A DNA stretch of 60,026 nt from Fusibacter sp. 3D3. Its GTDB lineage: Bacteria > Bacillota > Clostridia > Peptostreptococcales > Acidaminobacteraceae. Both the position numbers and the translations under genes were made by a program. The DNA is taken from contig NZ_BDHH01000024.1 in NCBI RefSeq assembly GCF_001748365.1, forward strand, positions 1 through 60,026, given 5' to 3'. A model generated the notes under the pieces. It was given only the letters and a program-made list of their open reading frames with translations. It searched no databases and was not told the DNA's origin. The stretch's first letter is position 1; every line of letters begins with the position of its first letter. Shown here piece after piece: positions 1-7,275 of the stretch.

Positions 1-195
1 CTCTAAATCCACATATTTTTTAAACCATTCTTTTTTTGCCTCTACAAAGGATTCTACTTCTATCCAGGTATTCGCATTTGCAATCGTTGCAATCACTGTT
101 GTAAAGATTATTTCTATCAGCTTATGTTTTACTTTCCACTCTTGTCTAAAATCGCTTACATTTTCAAATGCACTTTTAAACATTGTTTTGTCCAT
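1..195 (-). mobile_element. ISAs1-family transposase, N-terminal part (runs off the window)
   Basis: The minus strand reads 65 uninterrupted codons from an ATG at 195 to the window edge, preceded by a GGAGG ribosome binding site 8 bases upstream. The peptide has the layout of the DDE_Tnp_1-associated N-terminus of ISAs1 (H-repeat) transposases: a D-x-R start, a K-H-x-L-x-E-I helix, an alanine-rich helix, then a W-x-E-(I/V)-x-x-F segment followed by K-x-x-W and a glycine-free leucine stretch. The catalytic DDE part would lie beyond position 1. It cannot be told whether the element is intact. Family assignment rests on pattern memory of the N-terminus only. Confidence 0.6.
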
Positions 196-443
196 ATGAA
201 TTCTCCTCCAGAGTTTTTTTCCTCTAGTATTGAATTCGACATTACTTCTTTAATTCCTTTTTGTAATTATTACCATTTATTCCTTCTGCATTTTCGCATT
301 CACTTTTCCTAAAATACTCTACATTTTTTTCATGCGATAGCCGTGTAAGAGTCCAAATAAGTAACATCTCATTTTCAACGGTTTTCATCGTGCCATTTCA
401 TTGCAATCGCTTTGGTTTGGCTCATCAAATGAAATTTGTCGTG
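196..443. other. AT-rich intergenic stretch beside the transposase
   Basis: This 248-base stretch lies between the divergent transposase start and the end of the 74-residue hypothetical gene. I see no convincing coding sequence on either strand: the open frames on the plus strand lack ribosome binding sites. The terminal inverted repeat of the insertion sequence should lie here, but I could not identify its boundary without the other end. Confidence 0.4.
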
Positions 444-668
444 TCAGCCTATGAAATGTTTGCATTCCAAAATATCTTGGAAATATACTTTAACTTTTGT
501 ATTGTAAGCTTCTCGGATGATAAACGCTTGCTCTGTAATAAAGGTGACAATGCCACTACTAAGATATTTATGGTCTTGATCAAATAGCGTAATCGTATTA
601 CCGCTAATCTGATAGGCTTTTACTAAAATTTTGTATTCTTCTATCGAATCACAAGCATATAACTTCAC
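444..668 (-). CDS. Hypothetical small protein, 74 residues
   Basis: The gene starts with GTG behind a strong AGGGAGGTG ribosome binding site. The product is a small acidic/hydrophobic-mixed protein with no signal peptide or membrane segment. Alternating hydrophobic residues suggest a compact beta-rich fold, but I do not recognise the family. It lies upstream of nothing on its own strand except the transposase, and downstream of the AbrB-like gene with a gap of 55 bases, so the two may be co-transcribed. It could be an accessory gene of the neighbouring tailocin region. Confidence 0.55.
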   Translation of the reverse strand: MKLYACDSIEEYKILVKAYQISGNTITLFDQDHKYLSSGIVTFITEQAFIIREAYNTKVKVYFQDILECKHFIG

Positions 669-723
669 AAAAACACCTCCCTATTTTTAACCCCTCTAAA
701 AGATATTTATGTTATAACATAAG

Positions 724-969
724 TTATAACCGCTGTATTTTTAAAATACAATCTGCACAGACCGTTTTGCCCAATCGGGACTCCAGATGGTCCTGTGCAC
801 CACAAAAGATGCAGTAATCTTCTTGGTATCGTTTCAATAAAATAACATCGCCTTTTGCGACGACTTCTAATGTTTCCCCGATATCTATACCCGTATGTTT
901 TCTTAAACTGGCAGGTATAACGATTCTTCCAAGTTCATCTACTTTTCTTAAATTGCCTATTTTACTCAT
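724..969 (-). CDS. AbrB/SpoVT-type transition-state regulator with C-terminal zinc-binding knuckle
   Basis: The first 50 residues form a SpoVT/AbrB swapped-hairpin DNA-binding domain: the R-K-V-D-E-L-G-R-I-V-I-P core at about residues 8-19 is diagnostic, followed by a beta strand ending in V-I-L-L-K-R. Unlike the classic 94-residue Bacillus AbrB, the tail carries two cysteine pairs (C53/C56 and C71/C74), which probably bind zinc. Proteins with this architecture are common in Clostridia and act as repressors of stationary-phase and accessory genes. Its place at the edge of the tailocin cluster suggests, but does not prove, local control. It runs away from the divergent XRE/ImmA pair. Confidence 0.85.
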   Translation of the reverse strand: MSKIGNLRKVDELGRIVIPASLRKHTGIDIGETLEVVAKGDVILLKRYQEDYCIFCGAQDHLESRLGKTVCADCILKIQRL

Positions 970-1052
970 AAGTAATACCTTCTTTCTGTCTTTACATTTT
1001 TCATTTCGATCTCACACCAGCGCTTCACAATGTGATTTGAACACCAATAAAA

Positions 1053-1256
1053 TCACTTTTTGTTATCTTTTTCGTTAAAAAAAATGGCTTCAATATCTGT
1101 CTCAAAAAATTGCGCTATGTATTTTGCCATTTTTAAACTGGGTGTTCTCTTTTCAGTTTCCCACATAGCTACAGTCGCGCTTGAAACGCCTAGTTGTTTT
1201 GCAAGTGCCCTCTGTGACAATTTTCTTTCTCCCCTATATTGAGCGATTCTGTTCAA
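1053..1256 (-). CDS. XRE-family repressor, 67 residues
   Basis: The protein is almost entirely a Cro/C1-type helix-turn-helix: an L-S-Q-R-A-L-A-K-Q-L-G-V-S segment at about residues 13-25, followed by V-A-M-W-E-T-E-K-R-T-P, the recognition helix and the turn after it. It is divergently oriented to the XRE gene at 1413, across an intergenic region of 156 bases that must hold both promoters. A divergent XRE pair is the usual layout of a cI/cro-like switch. The sequence of its last codons recurs in the intergenic region (1325-1337), which may be coincidence. Confidence 0.85.
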   Translation of the reverse strand: MNRIAQYRGERKLSQRALAKQLGVSSATVAMWETEKRTPSLKMAKYIAQFFETDIEAIFFNEKDNKK

Positions 1257-1412
1257 TTAAACCTCCCATTTCATTTTAGAATTATTTACAAAATATCACA
1301 TTTGGTTACTTTTGTCAAACATTAATTCACTTTTTGTTATTTTGTTATCTTGTAATAATCTTTTTCTTTATTCCTGCTCACTTTATGTGATATTATGATT
1401 TTAGGTGATGAT
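1257..1412. promoter_or_regulatory. Divergent control region of the left XRE switch
   Basis: This AT-rich gap separates the divergent XRE genes. It contains repeated TTTGTTA/TTTGGTTA-type tracts around 1300-1350 that are plausible repressor sites. I could not fix -35/-10 boxes with confidence. The plus-strand gene is served by an AGGTGAT ribosome binding site that favours the ATG at 1413 over the one at 1395. Confidence 0.4.
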
Positions 1413-1730
1413 ATGATTGAAAACAGATTAAAACAACTTCGCAAAGAAAATAGTTTAACTCAAAAGGAACTCGCGGATAAACTCAATATTTCCAAGGGTT
1501 CTATTGCTATGTATGAAACGGGAAAACGTTCACCAGATAATGATATATTGTCTAGTATTGCTGATTTTTTTGATGTTTCTACGGACTATCTTCTGGGCCG
1601 AAGCAACATAAGGCGTTATTCTGAAGAAATTCTGGCGTTTAATACGACGGAGCATTTAACAGATGCCGATTTAAAATTGGTTAAAGATTTGATTGAGACG
1701 TTAAAATCTAAGAATTTACAAAAAAAATAA
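1413..1730 (+). CDS. XRE-family repressor (ImmR-like), left module
   Basis: The product has an N-terminal Cro/C1 helix-turn-helix (L-T-Q-K-E-L-A-D-K-L-N-I-S, then I-A-M-Y-E-T-G-K-R-S-P-D) and the D-V-S-T-D-Y-L-L-G segment typical of SinR/ImmR-type repressors, followed by a helical C-terminal tail. The start at 1413 is preferred because it has a ribosome binding site; a longer form from 1395 adds six residues. A metallopeptidase of the ImmA/IrrE family follows 13 bases downstream, so this is a repressor/anti-repressor pair in which the protease would cleave the repressor on an inducing signal, as known for ICEBs1. Whether its target is the tailocin operon or another element is open. Confidence 0.85.
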   Translation: MIENRLKQLRKENSLTQKELADKLNISKGSIAMYETGKRSPDNDILSSIADFFDVSTDYLLGRSNIRRYSEEILAFNTTEHLTDADLKLVKDLIETLKSKNLQKK

Positions 1731-1743
1731 GGATGCATAACAT

Positions 1744-2322
1744 ATGGAAACACTGCTAAACATTATAGAGTCTCTGGGCATTCAGTTGGAAATCACAAAG
1801 GATTTACCCAAAGGGGTAAATGGCTTTTACTATCAAGATGCGGCGCATGATATTATCGTTGTCAATGAGCAAATCAAAGATGAAGTTGAGTTTAAGACCG
1901 TGCTCAGTCATGAACTGGGCCATTACTTTACGACGGGGTTTAATTTTAAGGGCAGCCCTTTTATGGATTTAATCCATACGGAAAGGGATGAGGTTCGGGC
2001 GATGAGATGGGCTTGTGATTATTTGATCCCAAGCGATGATCTCGTTAAGCGATTGGACATGGCCTCTGAAATGCAACTTCACATTTTGGCCGACTTTTAT
2101 GGTGTTTCGCCTGAGCTCATGAAAATGAAATTCTATTTTATGAGTTTAACTTCCGTCAAGTGGCAGCTTTCAATTTCTAAAGTGCTCTTACTCTCTGCAC
2201 TACCTTCAATATATGTGGTTGAAGGCTCTTTTGAAGATGACTTCTGGTGTTCAGAAAAGATAGAAGATTATCTAAGCGACGAGGCTGTTGAGGGGATTCG
2301 GATTTTATTTGAGATCTGCTAG
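1744..2322 (+). CDS. ImmA/IrrE-family metallopeptidase, left module
   Basis: The protein carries a zinc-protease H-E-L-G-H motif at residues 56-60 inside a V-L-S-H-E-L-G-H-Y-F-T-T segment, with the downstream E-R-D-E-V-R-A-M-R-W-A helix that supplies the third ligand and a D-Y-L-I-P turn, all typical of ImmA/IrrE. The family cleaves XRE repressors of integrative elements and phages. It is 192 residues, within the normal range, with a C-terminal half of no clear motif. It is co-transcribed with the upstream XRE gene and ends in front of a bidirectional terminator shared with the lysis genes on the other strand. Confidence 0.85.
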   Translation: METLLNIIESLGIQLEITKDLPKGVNGFYYQDAAHDIIVVNEQIKDEVEFKTVLSHELGHYFTTGFNFKGSPFMDLIHTERDEVRAMRWACDYLIPSDDLVKRLDMASEMQLHILADFYGVSPELMKMKFYFMSLTSVKWQLSISKVLLLSALPSIYVVEGSFEDDFWCSEKIEDYLSDEAVEGIRILFEIC

Positions 2323-2338
2323 AAAACTATGAATCTAT

Positions 2339-2391
2339 AAAAAAGTGCAAGACATAGAACTGAATCCAATCAGTCTATCCTTGCACTTTTA
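2339..2391. terminator. Bidirectional terminator between the ImmA gene and the lysis genes
   Basis: An 11-base inverted repeat (AAAAGTGCAAG and CTTGCACTTTT) encloses a loop of about 29 bases between convergent genes. T-rich ends on both strands make it a plausible terminator for both. A 16-bp direct repeat (TTTGGTTATCTAATGC, twice) lies just after it at about 2431-2462 and runs into the end of the holin-like gene. Confidence 0.6.
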
Positions 2392-2451
2392 TTCATTTTA
2401 AGGGGTAGGTTGTCTTATAATAGGGATCGCTTTGGTTATCTAATGCTTTGG

Positions 2452-2772
2452 TTATCTAATGCTTTGATTGATCAAGCCATCATCCAAATAGTCTTTGGCA
2501 ACTTGATACAGGTAAGCAATAAGTTTTCGCATGGTTTCTTTGCTGATCCAAAGGGTAATCCATATGGGTAAATGCTGATAAGCCTTTTTGAGGACCCATT
2601 CTTCTTGCTCTTTGCCACTGCTTAAAATGGCGTCTTTTGCCATGCTTTTTGCAGTCAGCATCAATCTAAATAAAACGACTTTTACCTGCTGCCACTTTAA
2701 AAGGACAAACAAAAAAACAGCCCCTGCGACTGCTATCATTAATCCGTATTCCATTGCAATTTCTTTGGTCAT
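2452..2772 (-). CDS. Small membrane protein, probable holin of the tailocin lysis cassette (LL-H type)
   Basis: The 106-residue product has one N-terminal membrane helix (about residues 10-27), then a basic-amphipathic helical tail with K-D-A-I-L-S-S-G-K, ending in a conserved-looking A-K-D-Y-L-D-D-G segment. This layout resembles LL-H-type phage holins, which permeabilise the membrane so that the amidase reaches the wall. It starts 4 bases after the amidase stop behind an AGGAGG site overlapping the amidase end, so the two are translationally linked. The holin label rests on architecture and neighbours; a structural or regulatory membrane protein is possible. Confidence 0.5.
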   Translation of the reverse strand: MTKEIAMEYGLMIAVAGAVFLFVLLKWQQVKVVLFRLMLTAKSMAKDAILSSGKEQEEWVLKKAYQHLPIWITLWISKETMRKLIAYLYQVAKDYLDDGLINQSIR

Positions 2773-2776
2773 TTAG

Positions 2777-3568
2777 CTATGCCTCCTCCCTATATGCCTC
2801 TAATTTTTCATCTACGAGTAGCATCATTTCTTGTCTCATTTTTTCTAAAGCTTTTTCTAGGATGATAAAGTGTGCCCACGCTGGCATTTCTTCGTCAATT
2901 CGATCTAGCCAATAGGCATAGTCTGTGATTAGACCTTCTTCTATCGCAAAGTGGATGCCTTTGATTTTCCACGCTTCTATAGGCGAGACTTCTGCATTTG
3001 AAGCTTCTGTATTTGAATCTTGTACATATTTCAATATGTCTTCTACGAACTCATTCCACGAATTTCGGCCGAGTATGACTCTTGGACAATATTTGCCTGA
3101 CCAGTCTTGATGCTTGTAGATTTTAAAGTGCGGATAGGTCAGTAAAAGTGCAGCATTTAAGCATTTGGCATTTTCTTCTGCCTTTAACATATTGCCGTTT
3201 TCACAGATTTCTATGGCGATGGTTTTCATGTTGCCGTCCCCTTTGCCATCTCCTGCATGATAGGCGACTTCATTTATGGGGAGCACTTGAATGATTGCAG
3301 TTTCATCCACAAAGAAGTGTGCGCCAACGTAGGTTTGATCTGCGTTTTCTACATTTTGAAGCCACGTTGCATGTCTATTGGCACTTGCTGATGGTGATGT
3401 GTTGCCTGTGTTGTGGTTGGTGATGCCTAGGGCTGTTTCTGGGTCTAGGGCGATTTGGGTTCTGACGTTGTGATTGCCACTTGGCATGATGATTTGGGTT
3501 TTAAGAGGAGTGCTGCCTATTTCTTTATTTTGGATAACACCCCCTATGATGTTGAGCTTGTTGATCAT
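2777..3568 (-). CDS. N-acetylmuramoyl-L-alanine amidase (endolysin, Amidase_2)
   Basis: Residues of about 1-170 form a type-2 amidase domain. The zinc ligands are visible as H52 (T-N-H-N-T-G-N), H153 (K-H-Q-D-W-S-G-K) and C161 (Y-C-P), and the intermediate A-I-E-I-C-E motif sits near residue 118. The enzyme cuts the amide bond between muramic acid and the stem peptide. The last 90 residues form a helical tail rich in glutamate that may bind the cell wall or a partner; no LysM or SH3 repeat is seen. It corresponds to XlyA in PBSX and would release the tail particles by lysis. Confidence 0.9.
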   Translation of the reverse strand: MINKLNIIGGVIQNKEIGSTPLKTQIIMPSGNHNVRTQIALDPETALGITNHNTGNTSPSASANRHATWLQNVENADQTYVGAHFFVDETAIIQVLPINEVAYHAGDGKGDGNMKTIAIEICENGNMLKAEENAKCLNAALLLTYPHFKIYKHQDWSGKYCPRVILGRNSWNEFVEDILKYVQDSNTEASNAEVSPIEAWKIKGIHFAIEEGLITDYAYWLDRIDEEMPAWAHFIILEKALEKMRQEMMLLVDEKLEAYREEA

Positions 3569-3650
3569 GTTTTCACTTTCTTTCTGTAATTGATTTTTGT
3601 TATTGATTTTTGTAAATTTAGTTTGTATTGCCCTTTTGTATCGCTCATAT

Positions 3651-3800
3651 TATCAAAGCGTCTACTCAGTCCGCTTCGCTACCTTCGTAACACTTGCACA
3701 ATCCTATTGGATTGCATTCAGTGGGCGTTTGGACTCCCGCTGAATTAGGAATATGAACCCCCACTTTAAAAAGTGGGGGACATCTCCTCAAGGGTTATAT
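3651..3800. repeat. 150-bp structured repeat, copy 1
   Basis: This stretch is identical at all but 3 of 150 positions to the copy at 4159-4308; a shorter relative lies at 40845-40948. It contains three potential hairpins: CAATCC/GGATTG, an interrupted 9-bp stem around GTTTGGA, and a perfect CCCCCACTT/AAGTGGGGG stem. It lies directly behind the stop of the XhlA-like gene (minus strand) and before the amidase. G-rich/C-rich terminal hairpins of this kind occur at the ends of IS200/IS605-type elements with their guide RNAs, but no TnpA or TnpB gene is present. Confidence 0.85.
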
Positions 3801-3804
3801 GAAC

Positions 3805-4107
3805 TTATTTTTTGGTGCGTTCACTGACTTTGATGAGTTCATTTTCGATGCGCTCTGCTCTGACATCGTGTCGATCCAGCATTGAAATGGTTCTGTTTTG
3901 CAGATCATAGCTGTTCTCTATGCTTGATTTTAAGATTTCAAGCGATTGGGCGACGTTGTCGTTTGATCTGGACATTTCGTGCATGGCTTTGGTGTTGTTT
4001 TCGATGATGCCATTGAACATTTTTAGGATGATCCAGAAGAGGATGCCTAAGGCGACTGTGCCAGCGCCGATTGTGGTGATGGTGTTGGTGAGCTCCATGA
4101 TCTCCAT
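3805..4107 (-). CDS. XhlA/BhlA-like membrane protein of the lysis cassette
   Basis: The product has an N-terminal hydrophobic helix (T-I-G-A-G-T-V-A-L-G-I-L-F-W) followed by a heptad-patterned coiled coil (roughly residues 35-100) and a basic tail. This is the layout of haemolysin XhlA / UviB-like holin partners found between the baseplate and amidase genes of PBSX-like phages. Three in-frame starts exist (TTG 4125, ATG 4107, ATG 4098); the last has a GGAG site close by, the middle one a GAGG site at longer spacing. Both sides of the gene are flanked by copies of the 150-bp repeat, which suggests this cassette could be lost or moved by recombination. Confidence 0.6.
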   Translation of the reverse strand: MEIMELTNTITTIGAGTVALGILFWIILKMFNGIIENNTKAMHEMSRSNDNVAQSLEILKSSIENSYDLQNRTISMLDRHDVRAERIENELIKVSERTKK

Positions 4108-4158
4108 GCTATAACTGTACCTCAACTTTGTTTATAATGCTCTATTGTGTGCCCTTGC

Positions 4159-4308
4159 TATCAAAGCGTCTACTCAGTCCGCTTCGCTACCTTCGCAACA
4201 CTTGCACAATCCTATCGGATTGCATTCAGTGGGAGTTTGGACTCCCGCTGAATTAGGAATATGAACCCCCACTTTAAAAAGTGGGGGACATCTCCTCAAG
4301 GGTTATAT
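4159..4308. repeat. 150-bp structured repeat, copy 2
   Basis: This is the second full copy, in direct orientation to copy 1, about 98% identical over its whole length. It occupies most of the gap between the XkdX-like gene and the XhlA-like gene. Sequence identity stops sharply at both ends. The CCCCCACTT/AAGTGGGGG hairpin is preserved without change. Confidence 0.85.
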
Positions 4309-4336
4309 TGACCTATAGATTATGCTAATGACTGTT

Positions 4337-4462
4337 TTAATACTCTAAATTTGTGATTTCTTTAAACTGAATTGCGTTGATCTTATTTAATTCAACAGCT
4401 CTTCGGCATTGCTCTTCTGATGCCCATCGTTTTGGATAAGCGTACTTTAACCATGCGTACAT
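4337..4462 (-). CDS. XkdX-like 41-residue phage protein
   Basis: A short gene of 41 codons begins 1 base after the stop of the upstream XkdW-like gene, behind a perfect AGGAGG site 8 bases before the ATG. The product starts M-Y-A-W-L-K-Y-A-Y-P and continues with a charged helix (E-E-Q-C-R-R-A-V-E-L) and an I-T-x-x-E-Y ending, which is the signature of the XkdX family of PBSX-like tail clusters. These tiny proteins always follow the tail-fibre/XkdW genes; their role is unknown. The gene is easily missed because of its length. Confidence 0.85.
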   Translation of the reverse strand: MYAWLKYAYPKRWASEEQCRRAVELNKINAIQFKEITNLEY

Positions 4463-4463
4463 T

Positions 4464-4856
4464 TTACATACCTCCTAACATTAGTTCAGTGACTTGGTTT
4501 GCTAACGTTTGTAATTGATCCTCTTTTTCTGCGTTTTCTAGCATGAGCTGTGTGATTTGAGTTGCCATGATATCTTGGGCTGTGGGGTCGGGTTGGGGCG
4601 AACTTGATAAATAAACTTGGCGCTCTTCCTCTGTTGTTTCTAAAATTTCACCCTCTACATATTTGTATTTTGGAACATTGTTAAAGTCAAACAAAGATAA
4701 ATTAACCACTCCGTTTAACTCAAAATGTCTTACTCCTTCTTTGCAAATACAGATATCAGTTTCTAAAGGGATTTCAAAAGCATCAGAAAAACCTTTTATA
4801 ATATGACTTTGTTCGTTCAATCTTATATAATGGTTATTGTAATTTTGTGTTATCAT
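4464..4856 (-). CDS. XkdW-like tail protein, 130 residues
   Basis: The product has an N-terminal half with a beta-rich appearance and a C-terminal helical half (A-T-Q-I-T-Q-L-M-L-E-N-A-E-K-E-D and following) predicted to form a coiled coil ending in L-G-G-M. Position between a tail-fibre gene and the XkdX gene, size, and the A-Q-D-I-M-A-T-Q helix match XkdW-like proteins of Clostridium prophages. It is probably a small fibre-associated or fibre-chaperone protein. No catalytic motif is visible. Confidence 0.6.
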   Translation of the reverse strand: MITQNYNNHYIRLNEQSHIIKGFSDAFEIPLETDICICKEGVRHFELNGVVNLSLFDFNNVPKYKYVEGEILETTEEERQVYLSSSPQPDPTAQDIMATQITQLMLENAEKEDQLQTLANQVTELMLGGM

Positions 4857-4867
4857 TTTACCCCTCC

Positions 4868-5905
4868 CTATAATCTTGCATCTGCTACTGCATGTATAAA
4901 ATAAGCGCCTGAGGGTACCAGAATATCCGTATTGTCAATTGTTGTCCCAGCATCATTTCCATAAGCACTTCTTGCATCTGTCGTGTTATTTAACCCGTTA
5001 GACCATTGTCCAATTGGTGAAGTAGATGAAGGACAATACAAGGTTACAGTTGGGGTTATTCTTTTAACGACTTTATATCTCCAATTTATAAGTGGTTGAA
5101 AAGACGATGCTATAGCTATGGCAGATAACGCTCCGCCATAATTGTTGTCACCATTTGCGGGTTTAATTTCATATGAAAAAGTTTTTTCATAATACCTTTG
5201 ACAAGCACTCAATTCTTCTGCAAAAGTATTAGGAACAAATGGAGTCGCGATATCCCCAAATTCTAATTTACATTGTGCAAAGTTTGCACCGTTGCCTGGG
5301 GAAATTCCGTTCCTAAAACACCTCAATGTAATTGACGCCATTGTAGAGTTTATGCTCATTAATTTAGTGACTTGATATTTATGCCATTGGTCATCTACAG
5401 GAGTAAGGATGTAGACGATTTCAAGTGTGTGACCATCGTAAATATAGGCTAGGCCACTCGATCCACTATTAAACTTTGCATAAAATGAAAACGTAACTTT
5501 TTGACCTTTGAAGATTTTATAGTCTTCAATGTAATGCATTATATCGGTATAGGTTCCCGACGCTCCAATAGTGTCCAGTTGCTGCATTCTAAAGGAATAT
5601 TTGCTTAATGAGTTTGGCACGTCTAACGATCTCAACGCCCTTACTTTTGTGTCTGCCTCACTTGCAATTTTGAACATATCAGCTGTATATACATCTTGAG
5701 GATTGTCGAATGTCGTACCATTTTGCCATATGTCAAAGTTTCCGTTGATCAGATAATTTTTACCAGAGATTATATTCGTGTAATCTTTAACCGTTTTCCC
5801 ACTCTCATCAACCAAAACATTTTCAGCTGTCGTGATTGGCAAGATTGAATCCCAGCCATTATTTTGAGCATTTCTTTTCTTAATTACTGTGTTGTATGTT
5901 GACAT
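4868..5905 (-). CDS. Tail fibre / receptor-binding protein
   Basis: The 345-residue protein begins with a short N-terminal attachment-like segment (residues 1-45), then the Y-L-I-N-G-N-F-D-I-W-Q-N-G-T motif common in phage fibre C-terminal modules, a carbohydrate-binding-module-like beta sandwich (about 70-225), the E-x-C-Q-R-Y-Y-E-K-T-F motif, and a variable C-terminal tip. These modules bind host surface glycans. As the only intact fibre in the cluster it should set the target range of the particle. A ribosome binding site precedes the ATG at 5905. Confidence 0.75.
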   Translation of the reverse strand: MSTYNTVIKKRNAQNNGWDSILPITTAENVLVDESGKTVKDYTNIISGKNYLINGNFDIWQNGTTFDNPQDVYTADMFKIASEADTKVRALRSLDVPNSLSKYSFRMQQLDTIGASGTYTDIMHYIEDYKIFKGQKVTFSFYAKFNSGSSGLAYIYDGHTLEIVYILTPVDDQWHKYQVTKLMSINSTMASITLRCFRNGISPGNGANFAQCKLEFGDIATPFVPNTFAEELSACQRYYEKTFSYEIKPANGDNNYGGALSAIAIASSFQPLINWRYKVVKRITPTVTLYCPSSTSPIGQWSNGLNNTTDARSAYGNDAGTTIDNTDILVPSGAYFIHAVADARL

Positions 5906-5918
5906 TTATCATTACCTC

Positions 5919-6393
5919 CTATACTACTAAGTACCAAAACTCTCCAGCTACTGGAGATGTGGGTTCTGTACCATTTACCGTTACTTTCATATACTCTGAA
6001 TGCGTATGAGATGTAATCACACCGGTTAATTTGGACTCAATCTCTGTCTTTGTAATATCACTGTTTTTTTGAGCATTGGATGGTGCATGAGCAGTTTGGC
6101 TGTGGATATATGCTGTATGCCCTTGATCCCCGCGATGCGCAGTGCTACTGGTCATCCCAATCGCAATTTATTTACTGATCTCAACATAAGTTTTCATCTT
6201 GGGCTACATAAATCTTGCCACTCTCTCCTAATGCAGGAAATTCAGCTAAAGTAGTGTACTCTAAGACATCATCCACATAAGAGGGTAATTGTGTAGAAGG
6301 CACTTTCCCCGCTGAATCCAGTGAAGCATATCCATTTGCAACACCCTTTTTAGAGCCGTTTCTATGTTTCAGTTGAACATTTATATTTGCCAT
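5919..6393 (-). pseudogene. Broken tail-fibre gene (frameshift plus stop)
   Basis: Two consecutive minus-strand pieces belong to one fibre gene. The first starts at the ATG at 6393 (AAGGAAG site upstream), runs through A-G-K-V-P-S-T-Q-L-P-S-Y-V-D-D-V-L-E-Y and G-K-I-Y-V-A-Q-D-E-N, and meets TGA at 6181-6183. The second, in another frame, reads T-Y-V-E-I-S-K, then TAA at 6168-6170, then I-A-I-G-M-T-S-S-T-A-H-R-G-D, ending at 5919 with G-E-F-W-Y. In intact relatives these motifs follow each other with a short Y-R-W-S-G-S-A-type link, so a small deletion with frame change and a later nonsense codon have inactivated the gene. An ATG at 6155 could still start a 78-residue fragment. Confidence 0.75.
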
Positions 6394-6428
6394 TTTTTTC
6401 TTCCTTAATTGGGTTGAAACCATATCCC

Positions 6429-6725
6429 CTATTCAGGTGGTGTTTCGCTGGTCTTAGCATTATAAATCGCTACACCACCTAGGTTAAAATTTGTCTCACT
6501 GCCTACCGAATACCATACGGTTGATGGATTAACTGCTATGGGTTCTTCTTCTTGAAGATAAGTGGTACTGGATGCCATTTCTTTAATATCTCCATCAAGC
6601 GTTTTAACGGCATGATCTACTTTATCCCAGTTCTCATTGAGCATGGTTGTAATATTGAATACGGCGTTGCCATCTACTATAGGCTCCGCTTTGAATAAAT
6701 TTAAAAACTGTGTTAGGACACTCAT
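6429..6725 (-). CDS. Fibre-base / tail protein, 98 residues
   Basis: The start at 6725 is chosen because AGAGGAGGTGACGAA precedes this ATG; an upstream ATG at 6749 lies inside the previous gene. The product opens with S-V-L-T-Q-F-L-N-L-F-K and contains a helix around N-E-N-W-D-K-V-D-H-A-V-K-T-L, a pattern found in the short N-terminal fibre-base proteins that connect baseplate and fibre in clostridial prophages. The C-terminal half looks beta-rich (W-Y-S-V-G-S-E-T-N-F-N-L-G-G). It overlaps the YmfQ-like gene by its ribosome binding site. No enzymatic motif is seen. Confidence 0.55.
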   Translation of the reverse strand: MSVLTQFLNLFKAEPIVDGNAVFNITTMLNENWDKVDHAVKTLDGDIKEMASSTTYLQEEEPIAVNPSTVWYSVGSETNFNLGGVAIYNAKTSETPPE

Positions 6726-6738
6726 TTCGTCACCTCCT

Positions 6739-7275
6739 CTAAAATGCAAATTTGTCTAAAATCTGTTTTTCTAATGTCTCAATAGGCATTGCACCCACAT
6801 CAGACACTAGGTAATACTTAAAAGCATATTCATACCAAAGATGTGCAGGTTTCACTTCATCTATCGCTTGACTCAAACCTAGAATATTTTGGGGTGTCCC
6901 TAAAGTGCCTACAAATTTAATTAGGAATTTACTCTGTTCTGGTATTTCAATCACTTCAACTTCGCCACCAGAAAAGGAAGCTGCCAATGTCTTAATCATC
7001 TCTTTTGATGTCGTCCCGATGCCTCTGAGTTTAGAAATAATCACTTCTCGTCTTGTTTCAAGTGAAGAGCTCGTAAAAGATTTTATGTCAATCATTTTTT
7101 CCCAAAGTGATAATCCCCAAGTGGCAGTCTCGACATACATTTGTGCCAAAAAATCTTCGATTTTATCAAAATAAATGCCGGACTCTTCACCAGTCACCCT
7201 ATATATGGATTTCAAAGGTTCCGCTTCTTCTAAAAACGAGGGCACATACTGCCTGATTTCTGGATATCTACTCAT
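6739..7275 (-). CDS. YmfQ/DUF2313-like baseplate protein (XkdU position)
   Basis: The 178-residue protein has the N-terminal Y-P-E-I-R-Q-Y-V-P segment, the W-E-K-M-I-D-I helix, and the R-x-x-I-x-S-K-L-R-G-x-G-T-T-S motif that mark the DUF2313 (YmfQ, gp48-like) family. These are baseplate wedge components homologous to phage P2 gpI and act next to baseplate J in contractile tails. It overlaps the baseplate J gene by 8 bases. Confidence 0.85.
   Translation of the reverse strand: MSRYPEIRQYVPSFLEEAEPLKSIYRVTGEESGIYFDKIEDFLAQMYVETATWGLSLWEKMIDIKSFTSSSLETRREVIISKLRGIGTTSKEMIKTLAASFSGGEVEVIEIPEQSKFLIKFVGTLGTPQNILGLSQAIDEVKPAHLWYEYAFKYYLVSDVGAMPIETLEKQILDKFAF

Noticed and set aside
3651-4308. CRISPR-like array or riboswitch
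   Set aside because: Only two long copies separated by a gene; no short regular repeats with spacers, and placement behind stop codons does not fit a riboswitch.
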